Shown here one piece after another: positions 56,055-64,000 of a stretch of 64,000 nt of DNA (its first letter is position 1; each line of letters opens with the position of its first letter). The stretch spans positions 167,417,501 to 167,481,500 of the forward strand of contig CM057456.1 of NCBI GenBank assembly GCA_016271365.2, in the 5' to 3' direction. The translations under genes and the position numbers were made by a program. The DNA is from Neoceratodus forsteri (Eukaryota > Chordata > Ceratodontiformes > Ceratodontidae). A model generated the notes under the pieces. That model saw only the letters and a program-made list of their open reading frames with translations, did no database searches and was not told the origin of the DNA.

Positions 56055-57629
56055 TGTGACAGGGAGATCTTGCCACCTTTGAGGACCAACCTTTTCTTAA
56101 ATCTGTTGCAACAATTCTTCTATTTCTTAGCCTAACCTATCCTTTATAGTTTCTAGACAATAAGGTTGGCCAACTATGGACACCCCCTCCCTTTACTTGA
56201 CTATGCTATAGTGTCTTCTTTAATTTTCCTTTTCCCTCTCAGGTCCTCGTGCAGAGAGGTTATTGTGGTGACCTCCGAGCTGATGTAAAACAACAGGCTG
56301 TGTTCCTCGTTGTTGGATTCATTATGCAATAGCACTATGTCATAAAATACCTTGATGTATATGCCTTATGTATATGAAACTTGTAAATGTTGAAAATACC
56401 ATAGCACTAGGTGTTTTTGATAAAGGTAAAAAGTTACTAGGTGACTGTATTATAGAATTAAATTACTGGGGTAGAGATATCAGAAAAACCCCCGTTGCGT
56501 TATTTAAATGCATGTAAATTGCGACTGGTTGAGAGGCCTTTTGGCACCATGCATTCCTGCTTTAAGCTGAACAAGCCTAAAGTTTCATAGAAACATAGAA
56601 ACATAGAAACATAGAATTTGACGGCAGATAAGGACCGCTTGGCCCACCCAGTCTGCCCATTTCCCTACCTACTGGATAAGCTGCAGATCCTAGTTAACCA
56701 GCAGCCTACTTCTTCCTACCCCACCCCCAGAATTGCCTTTATGACTATCCCATGCATGCTTGAATTTCCCCACTGATTTTGACTCCACAACTCCTCCGGA
56801 AGGCTCCATGCATCCACAACCTCTCTGTGAAAAATACTTAATTACCTCTGAGTCATCTCTCTTCTTCAAATTGTGCCTCTTGTTCTTGCACACCTCTTTT
56901 TTTGAAAGATGCTACCCTCTTGGACTTTGTTGATTCCTTTGAGGTACTTGCAAGTTTCTATCATGTCCCCTCCTCCTTTCCCGAGGCTATACATTTTAAG
57001 CTCCTTAAGTCTCTCTCTCATATGACTTCCGTGCAGACCCTGCACCATTTTAGTTGCCCTCCTCTGGACAGCTTCCATCCTGTCTATGTCTTTGCGGAGA
57101 TTGGGTCTCCAGAACTGCACGCAGTACTCCAGATGGGGTCTCACCAGCTGTCTGTACAGTGGGATAATAACTTCCTGTTTTCTACTGTTTTCTAGTGTTT
57201 TCTTCCTGTTTTCTACTGGCGATGCCTCTCCCTATCATGGTGGTTTGTTTATGCATCCCACGATGCTTTGCATTATGGGGTATGTGTGATGTGTTTCTTT
57301 GAATCTTGTCGTTATTGCTTCTGCATTGAGGTTCTTTGTCTTTAGCTTGTTTCTGGGTTTTTCTTTTTTTAGCTCCCCCATTATCCAAACACACAAAACC
57401 AATATAGGGGATAGTTAATTTCCACAGGTAAGCTAGATTAGTAGATCAGTGGGTGTTGATTAAGTACAGAGGAATGACATGCATTATCTGTTGCTGAAAA
57501 CTGATGTACTGAAGAAGGGACATGCCAATGACTAAGGTTATCCCCTGTGCTTTAAATAAACATAACAGAGATTGTCTCTTGAACCTGAAGTTCTGTGTCT
57601 TGTCCATCTTTTATCCCATAACCCTTCCA
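56055..57629 (+). repeat. 3' LTR of the Gypsy element, with a CR1 insert
   Basis: It starts tgtgacagggagatc and ends acccttcca; the parts outside 56,585-57,226 follow the left LTR. It keeps about 20 bases (near 56,262-56,282) that the left LTR lacks. The polyadenylation signal AATAAA is near 57,554. Length without the insert is about 930 bases. Confidence 0.75.
56585..57226 (-). mobile_element. Short CR1 (3' end only) in the 3' LTR
   Basis: The tail catagaaacatagaaacatag is followed by the CR1 C-terminal coding region on the minus strand: LRPHLEYCVQFWRPNLRKDI, DRMEAVQRRATKMVQGLHG, LKELKMYSLGK. It stops at gatgcctctccctat, where the LTR resumes at catggtgg. tcat occurs at both junctions, so the duplication is at most four bases, and part of it may be the tail. 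Confidence 0.8.
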
Positions 57630-59032
57630 CACCCATACCACATCTCAAATGTCCTTCTGGTCACAATCCCTGGACTGCTGTGGTCTTAAACCCATCCTGC
57701 TTCTATCTCAGCTGTCCCTCTTGACCCAATTCACTGATATACCCACTTCGATTGCAGCTGACATTCTGGGATCCCTTCCACTATCTCTCTGTCTTCAGCT
57801 GCATGTCCAGATGAGGGTAATACCCAGCAGGTGGGAGGAGATCTATACTGACTGACTAAGTCTGGACTCTACTTCTCCCTGCTGGGCTATAGTGCTGTAC
57901 ATGTCATGGGTGTTTCGCACTGTACCAACCCTGATCCCAGGCTAGTTGCACTTTGCTCACCCCACTTTCTGAGCTATTTGCACTGTGCTTACCTCATTCC
58001 CTGGAAAACATGTACTGTACCAGACCTTACTGTTGAGCAATTACTGAACCCAGACCCTCCTGCTGATTCCTTGTGTTACTTATACTGCACCCAGACACTC
58101 CACCTTGGATAATTGCACTGCACTCAGACCCATCTCCCAGACATGCAAGCCACTCAGCTTTACTGCCTGGGCTGTTTATGAATTACACATGACCCGTGCT
58201 ACAGTTGTTGGCTCCATGCACTGTGCATTCCTCTTGGTTCCCTGGTCTACTCATTTTTTAAGTTCTATTGCATTTTTTGTGCTCTGTCCACCCCTCCTCC
58301 CATCATAGAAACACTGTAGATCAATTAGAAACTCAGGGAAAGCAGTCCAGGAAAGGGAACACTCTTCTTTTACTCACTACATTGCTATGGATACCTTTTT
58401 TAAAGAAACCGCCCCTTAGCCCTACTAGCCTACTGGACCAGAGAGCAATCATTAAACAGGGGTCACTAGGCCACCTGGGCTCCTGAAATGTAAATACTGA
58501 CCCCTGGGTGTTAAGATTAAACCTAAATAACCCTTCCCTTGCACTTTTCTTTCCTTATTTATTTGTCTCCTTTTTATCTCCAGCATACAGTGAATGCAGG
58601 TATCCTTCCTGTTGTCCTCAGTGAACATCATATGGTTTACTGAGTGCACAAGATATCTCATCCTAAGGCCTCCATAAATTAATCATTAAAGTTGTGGCAT
58701 TATGAAATTGGGGGCAGGGAATTATCAAGAACATATTCTCTCTAAAGTTAATATAGCAGTTTTGGTGTAGATTGTACTGTCCTAGTGTCTACAGTACATA
58801 AGTAAACATTAAGCCAAGACACAGCATGATTCTACTAGATAATTAATACATGCCGGGTTGGAGGGATGTTGTTGGGACATGATGCAACCACCCAGGCATG
58901 GATTAATTCTCCAGTAGAACCACTCTGTGGAGTGACTCAATGTGCTTGTAGCATGGTAAGTGCAGAAATGCAGAAATAGACACTATTTGCCTATTAATGT
59001 TTTTTTTATATTTCATCAATAATATTGTCCCT
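57630..59032. other. Unassigned flank of the Gypsy element
   Basis: About 1.4 kb of C/T-rich then AT-rich DNA. Phrases such as gcactgtgct, gtactgtacc and gcactgcactc recur loosely every 40-60 bases between 57,900 and 58,220, but not regularly enough to call a repeat. No gene. Confidence 0.4.
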
Positions 59033-59033
59033 G

Positions 59034-59088
<55 letters not shown>
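59034..59088. repeat. (CTTT)n microsatellite
   Basis: About 13 CTTT units. The minus frame reads as Lys-Glu-Arg repeats and is an artefact. Confidence 0.95.
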
Positions 59089-59486
59089 GGTGCATGCTCC
59101 CATCCCACTCACTGTAACTGAATGCACCGGTTTGCACATGCTCTGTTTAAATTTAATATTGTGAGTACAACTGTAAGGAAAGTTATTTATTCACTATAAC
59201 AAATTCCATTCACATTTAGTAACATGTTGGTTTTTCAGCTACCTGACTTTCACAAATGTTACAATGCTCATCGTTACTGCCCTGTGTTTCATTCAGGAAA
59301 TCAGTTGCTGTGGATGCTGGGTAAGTTGGTAGGCATATATTTGTGCACATTGAAACAGGACCTGTTCAGCAGCGGCCACATTGACATTAACATTTTCTAA
59401 TTTCGGATCAGATTTTTAACTATGTGGCACACAGCATAACAATGGAGCAACGTGCTAATCCAGGTCAGTCAGTGAATACAGTATGG
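59089..59486. other. No feature recognised
   Basis: About 400 bases of AT-rich DNA with no repeat or coding signal on either strand. Confidence 0.45.
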
Positions 59487-60696
59487 TATAACATACGAAC
59501 ATACATATGAACATATGACTCTGCCAGCAGAAACAGGCCTCATGGTTTATCAAGTCTGCTCGAGTGCGTAGCTAGTACCCCTAGATTGCAGCTGCCCACC
59601 CCCTCACCTCCAGGAAGTTCTCAACACTACTTACCCAGACACTCCCCAGTGCCCTGTCCCATGCCCTTTTAAAACTACCCACCGTCTTACATGAAATAAC
59701 CCCCATGGTAGGCATTCCATTTCAACACCACCCTCTCTGTTAAGTAATGACTTATCATCTCTCTCCTAAATCTGCCCCCTCTAATCTTAGCCATGCCTTC
59801 TCATGCACCTTCCTTCCCTCAGCTTAAATAACCCATCAGCACCAGATTTGTTGATCCCCTTTAAGTCCTTGAACATTTCAATCATATCACTCCTCTCCTC
59901 CAGGGTGTACAAACTTAGATCCCTTAGCCTGTCCTCATAGGTTTTGTCTTTCATTCTCCCTATCAGTTTTCTTGCCCTACTCTGCACCCCCTCTAGCAGT
60001 CTAATATCCTTCTTCAGACACAGATGCCAGTACTGCATGCAATACTCCAAGTGTGGCCTGACCAAGGACCTGTACAGGAGCATGATCACTTCCCTATGCC
60101 TGGATGAAAATCCCTTGCAACACATCCCAGCATCCTGTTAGCCTTAGCTGTAGCTTTCCTGCATTAAGCAGAGTTGTTAATGCTCTCCATTACTATCACC
60201 CCTAAGTCCTTCTCTTTCTCAGTGACCCATCTACCTCACCCCCACCAACCAATATTCCCTCCTCGGGTTCTTGGCTCCAATGTGCATAACCTTGTACTTC
60301 TTTGCAATGAAGCCCAGCAGCCACTTCACCAACCACTCCTCCAGTTTGGTTAGGTCCCCTGTAGTTGTTTCCACCCGTCAATGTCACCCACTACCACCCC
60401 CATTTAAATATTATCTGTGAACAGACTGATCCTGCTCTCAACTCCATGTGAGATATCCAATATGAATAGCCTGAACAACACCGGACTCGGCACACAGCCT
60501 TGTAGCACTCCACTTGTCACTGGCCTAGGTGTTGAGAGTCTCCCCCCACTGTCACCTGTTGCTGCCTCCCCTTCAGTTAGTTCACAATCCAGTTAACCAG
60601 CTTCGCCTCCACCCCCACGGATTTCAGTTTTCCCCCTAGCTGCCTGTGAGGCACTGAACTGAAGGCCTTTGCTGAAGTCCAAATATAGAATGTCCA
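59487..60696 (-). mobile_element. CR1 LINE with CGAACATA-type tail, cut by an L1
   Basis: The 3' end is at 59,487 (aacatacgaacatac, then the diverged atatgaacatatg), the same tail class as the CR1 at 52,183. Minus-strand blocks are ILYLDFSKG (60,660-60,690), a decayed region, SLFTDNI in place of LFADDTKI (near 60,415), GFSSRHREVIMLLYRSLVRP, HLEYCMQYWHLCLKKDIRLL and DRLRDLSLYTLEERSDMIEM (59,787-60,125). It stops abruptly in the palm motif at 60,696, where the second L1 begins. The rest of this CR1 is expected beyond the L1, outside the window. Confidence 0.75.
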
Positions 60697-60864
60697 GGGG
60701 ATCACGTGATGCAGGGTACTGGGTAGAAGCTCCTCTGTACAGCTCCAGCCTCCCAACTTAATAACGTTATATTTAGGGTGGTTATAATCACCTAAAACCC
60801 TGAAAAACTGCTTCACATCACCTTATTAGTATCCTGTGCTCCTGCTGACCGGATTTTGGTAGTG
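60697..60864 (+). promoter_or_regulatory. L1 5' UTR with CACGTG box
   Basis: 168 bases between the insertion point and the ORF1 ATG. atcacgtgat at 60,701-60,710 is a perfect palindrome with an E-box core, four bases from the element's start. L1 promoters are internal and lie in the 5' UTR, so the box could matter for transcription; that is inference. Confidence 0.45.
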
Positions 60865-61731
60865 ATGGAGGTTTACATGAAGAAAGCCCCACAGAAACAC
60901 ACCCCACCGGTCACCCCCGAGAAGGACCCGAAGAAATCATGGGCCTCAAGTACAGCAGATAAGCCAGAGCTCTTGAACCTGACCGCTGAACAAGAGCCGC
61001 TAAAGCTGAGCAGATTCTTGGAGGAATTTAAGCCTTTCCGTGAGGAAGTAAAAGAAATCTCAATGAAGCTCAAATCCCTTTCTAAAAAGATCGATGAGGT
61101 GTCCATAGCAACCTCAGATAACACAGCCCGAATTTCTTCCCTGAACAAACGAGCGGAAAAAATTGACCCTGGTCTTGTGGCTATGTGGCAGAAGTTTACA
61201 CGTCTCAAAGCTAAACTAGAAGATCTTGAGGGTCGCAGCCACAGGAACAACATCGTTATTCTGGGGATCCCAGAAGGAGAAGAAGGCCAGAACACAATCA
61301 TGTTTATATAGAAGTTGGTGGAAAAGATTGCCGGCCCCTCCCCCTTCGGGGTCAAGTATATTATAGAGAGGGCACATAGGTCCTTGCGACCAAAGCCTCC
61401 CCCAGGAGAAACGCCACGTCCCATTATATGCAATTTTTTTAATTACTTGGAGCGGCAACATTTCCTGGCAAAAGTTAAAGAATTGCAGGAAGTTAAGTGG
61501 GAGAACGCTAAGCTCAGAATCGCACAAGATTTACCGGTGTCGGTCAGATTGAAACGTATAGCATTCCACCCTATTGTCTCAAAGATTATAGCAGCAGGAC
61601 TTCAGTTTAAGATGGGCTACCCAGCTAGATTGCAGGTACAGGTGGCTGGTACCTGGTCATCCTATGAAGATCCTGAAGCTGCTCTTCTGGGGCTAAAGTC
61701 TGCCTTGCCTGACCTGTTTCGGGAAATGTGA
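60865..61731 (+). pseudogene. L1 ORF1, nearly intact, one in-frame TAG
   Basis: 289 codons from ATG 60,865 (MEVYMKKAPQKHTPPVTPE) to the stop at 61,729-61,731, with a TAG at 61,309-61,311. Residues about 45-120 form a long coiled coil (FKPFREEVKEISMKLKSLSK and so on). EDLEGRSHRNNIVILGIPEG (residues 118-137) starts the RRM, and IIERAHRSLRPKPPPG, PRPIICNFFNYLERQHFLAK and AGLQFKMGYPARLQVQV complete the RRM and C-terminal domain. It ends DPEAALLGLKSALPDLF. ORF1p trimerises and coats L1 RNA. The single stop would cut the protein inside the RRM, so this copy is inactive for ORF1, but its domain plan is complete. Confidence 0.85.
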
Positions 61732-62844
61732 TCTACTTTCTCGGTGTTAGTGAAATCAGAGCTGGAAGAGACAAGTCCTCCTTGAGATAAATATGAGAGC
61801 TGAGAGATGATTTCCATCTGATTCTGTGTGATCTTGTGAGTAAAGATCGAAGGGACTTCCTTTTGCTGTGATCATGTTATTCTCATAGTATATTGTATTG
61901 CTTAATACCTCGAGGCAGCTGCATGTGTCAGGAGACTGTTTCAATAGAGGTACACTTTGTCCGGGGGGAGGGTTATTTCCCTGCAAAGGCTGTGCTTGGT
62001 AACTACTCGCAGGGGCACTAGGGTGTTATTTAAAATGTCAGATTGATGCCTTCTGGCTTGATACTTTTTTCACAATGGCAATGTTCAGGAGGGTGCTACC
62101 TTTGTATAATTTTGTATGGCCATGTGTTTTCGCTCTTTTACCACCAGAGGGTGCCCTAGTTATTAATTTAGAGGTTTAGCTCCATTAGACAATCCGGGAG
62201 CCAATTTTTTCCCGATGGAACTTTCTGGTGGGGGTCTGGGATTATATTAGGTTTCTCACCCAGGATTATTTAGATCTGCTGCTGGCCTGGGACAGCTTTG
62301 AAATTGTTTTATTGTTGCTGGTAGCAGCAGTTACGGTATCGTGCTCAGCCATCATATTGCATGTTACCATTTTACCATACCAGCATTCCAGTTTGATTGT
62401 TCAGTTTCTAAACAGAGAACGCTCCGCTCTGGCTATCAGGAGCCTAATGTTTAAGTAATGTTAGTTATAACATTATTTCTTTTGCATATATATTTAATAG
62501 CTATCTGTTCCTTCAGGAATGTGTTGCATAATTGGGTTGGGTTTGGAGGTGCATGTTTGGGAGGCTGTGGGGAGAGGAAGAGAAATGGAATTTTGCTGAA
62601 TGTTGTTCGTGATAGTTGGGGTGGTAGGGTGGGTAGGGTTAAGGTTAAATTTATGACACTTGGTTTATTTAGTCAATGGGATGTTGGGGTGCATTATAGA
62701 GGGGGGATTTGTGAGGGATTAGATTTGGGGAGGAGGGCGCGGAGTTGGGAGGCAGATACAGCAGTAATCAGGGGTACTGGACATTCAACTATTGTTGTAG
62801 TAATTTCTGGATGTTATGTAAGATACTTTCTTTTCCCTACTTAG
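61732..62844 (+). other. Long inter-ORF spacer of the second L1
   Basis: 1,113 bases separate the ORF1 stop from the ORF2 ATG. The one notable frame (62,228-62,458, with a non-ATG start) has a hydrophobic stretch FEIVLLLLVAAVTVSCSAII. It lacks support as a gene. G-rich DNA follows (62,540-62,760). Confidence 0.5.
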
Positions 62845-64000
62845 ATGGCTAGCAGTATTAACCTGGCTACTTGAAATGTGAAGGGGATAAGGAAAAAAGT
62901 TAAACAATATCAAGCGTTAAAGCACTTAAACCTATTGCGTTCCCAGATCAAGTTCTTGCAAGTATCTCATTTACTAGAGTGTGAAACTCTGCAACTTAGG
63001 AGGCAACAGGTTGGACAGGTCTTTAATGCCTCGGGGTCTACCAACAGTTGCGAGGTTATGGTTCTGGTTAATAGAGGCATCCCTTTTGTCTCTAAGCAAG
63101 TCTTTAGGGACCCAGGTGGTAGATACGTCCTGGTTCAGGGGAATCTTTGGTCCATGCCAATTCTACTTTGCAGCATATATGGGCCTAATACAGATGACCC
63201 GGGCTTCTTTATGAAGCTTATCTCCATCATTCTTCCCATGCTTCCTATTGCGATAATTATGGGTGGAGACTTTAATTTAGTTTTGGACCCTGATGTGGAC
63301 AGGTCTGGTAGTGGGTCGAGGAGCCTGTCTCCCAGGCAGAGGGCATTCAGGGATTTACTGGACCAGTGCTGACTGTGTGACGTGTGGCTCGTATTACATC
63401 CCAAGTCTAGGGAATATACTTTTAACTCGCCAGTGCACAGAACCCAGTCCCGCATTGACTATCTCTTAATTTCCCAGGCGCCCTTACCGGGGGTCTTAAC
63501 AGCTTCGATTCAGCCAGGCCCAGTGTCTGATCATTCCTTGGTGGTTTGCAACCTGGTTGTCCTTAATATTCCCAAAAAGAGACCCGATGGAAATTAAATG
63601 AACAACTATTGAAAGATGTTAAGTATTGTAGCCTAATAAAAGAACAGATTGATTTCTTTTTTTCCACTAACTCTGTGGAGGGTATGGCACCTGATATCTT
63701 ATGGGGCACCTTTAAGGCCTATATGAGAGGGATTATTATTAGTCTAGCTACAAAAAGGAAAAGGGCTCGAGAAGCTGAATTATTATCCTCACTATCACTG
63801 GTAAGGTCCCTGGAAGCCAACTTATCCCCCAGTTCCTCGGAAGAGGACATGAAGAGGGTCTTGGTAGCTAAAGATAGATATTTAGACTTGTTGAGGGAAA
63901 AGGCAGAGATATCCATTATCTGCACCAAAGCAAGCTACACTGACCAGGGGGAAAAAGTGGGTCATTTGCTTGCTTTAAGATTAAGACAGCAGGAATCTGC
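62845..64000 (+). pseudogene. L1 ORF2 N-terminal part: endonuclease and linker
   Basis: From ATG 62,845: MASSINLAT-stop-NVKGIRKKV, where the stop replaces the Trp of TWNVKG. Then LRSQIKFLQVSHLLECE (the catalytic Glu of LQETHL is lost), CSIYGPNTDDPGFFMKLIS, IIMGGDFNLVLDPDVDRSGS (intact GDFN), a TGA at 63,370, TQSRIDYLLISQAPLP and GPVSDHSLVV (intact SDH). A one-base shift near 63,590 leads to WKLNEQLLKDVKY, FKAYMRGIIISLATKRKRAR and a helical linker open to the edge. RT lies outside the window. Two stops, one shift and two lost active-site residues make it a pseudogene. Confidence 0.8.

Larger units (their letters stand above)
41448..57629 (+). mobile_element. Ty3/Gypsy retrotransposon of Gmr1-like type, multiply interrupted
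   Basis: Two related LTRs (41,448-44,377 and 56,055-57,629, both with later inserts) enclose a tRNA-Leu-type primer site, gag, protease, integrase, RT and RNase H, all on the plus strand, and a purine tract before the right LTR. Integrase precedes RT, unlike ordinary Gypsy elements and as in the Gmr1 group. Foreign DNA lies in the 5' LTR (about 41,594-43,570), in gag (about 45,212-49,388), in RT (52,183-55,010) and in the 3' LTR (56,585-57,226). Without those the element would be about 6.9 kb. Frameshifts in every ORF mean it is dead. No target duplication was found. Confidence 0.8.
60697..64000 (+). mobile_element. Second L1-clade LINE, 5' complete, runs off the right edge
   Basis: The element starts at ggggatcacgtgatgcaggg, placed by the break in the CR1 RT motif. 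It has a 168-base 5' UTR, ORF1 (60,865-61,731), a 1.1-kb spacer and ORF2 from 62,845 to the edge. Decay is light: one stop in ORF1, and two stops and one shift in the visible ORF2. Its 5' UTR is not similar to that of the first L1, so two subfamilies are present. Confidence 0.8.

Noticed and set aside
41448..57629. The LTR element considered as an endogenous retrovirus with an envelope gene
   Set aside because: RNase H is followed by only 240 non-coding bases before the purine tract, so there is no envelope frame, and the domain order is Gmr1-like rather than retroviral.
58903..59139. Lys-Glu-Arg-rich minus frame resembling a nuclear signal
   Set aside because: It is the complement of the (CTTT)n repeat.

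Overview
This window looks like intergenic DNA from a large vertebrate genome. I find no convincing host exon, tRNA or rRNA. Nearly everything I can identify is a transposable element, a piece of one, or a tandem repeat. DIRS-type tyrosine-recombinase elements, many CR1 LINEs, L1-clade LINEs with long inter-ORF spacers, a Ty3/Gypsy element with a Gmr1-like domain order, and PIF/Harbinger and hAT relics together fit a non-mammalian tetrapod. An amphibian is most likely; the GAAACATA-type CR1 tails make me think of a caecilian. That assignment is inference.

Layout. 1-1275: 3' part of a DIRS-like element with a tyrosine-recombinase ORF and inverted/internal complementary repeats. 1963-9607: a full-length L1 (ORF1, 1.9-kb spacer, ORF2) between perfect 18-bp target-site duplications. 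9.8-19.1 kb: five CR1 fragments in both orientations. One has an intact RT frame and an unusually long flanking duplication; another carries a small hAT-like element. 20.1-22.4 kb: an inverted minisatellite, a 117-bp satellite, (AT)n and (CA)n. 22.4-28.1 kb: an old minus-strand LINE broken by an L2-type tail, a 1.8-kb Harbinger-like element and a 341-bp hAT-like element. 28.4-31.0 kb: an L2-type LINE and a 406-bp foldback element. 31-40 kb: old DNA with hAT dimerisation-domain and Harbinger transposase relics, a 0.9-kb CTG/CAG array and an L2 tail.

41,448-57,629: one Gypsy element of about 16 kb with two recognisable LTRs. Its internal order is Gag (SCAN-like capsid), zinc knuckle, protease, integrase, RT, RNase H, so integrase lies before RT. 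It has been opened by later insertions in the 5' LTR, in gag (including a CR1), in RT (a CR1) and in the 3' LTR (a CR1). 59.5-60.7 kb is another CR1, interrupted exactly at the 5' end of a second, younger L1 that runs off the right edge.

No host pathway can be assembled. The window is best read as layered insertions: old LINE and Gypsy hosts, CR1 copies landing in them, then hAT/Harbinger elements and L1s in the CR1s and LINEs. The least ordinary signals are the SCAN-like/integrase-first Gypsy element, a row of stem-loops with conserved loops and changing stems (41.96-42.26 kb), the long inter-ORF spacers shared by both L1s, and the long duplication around one CR1.
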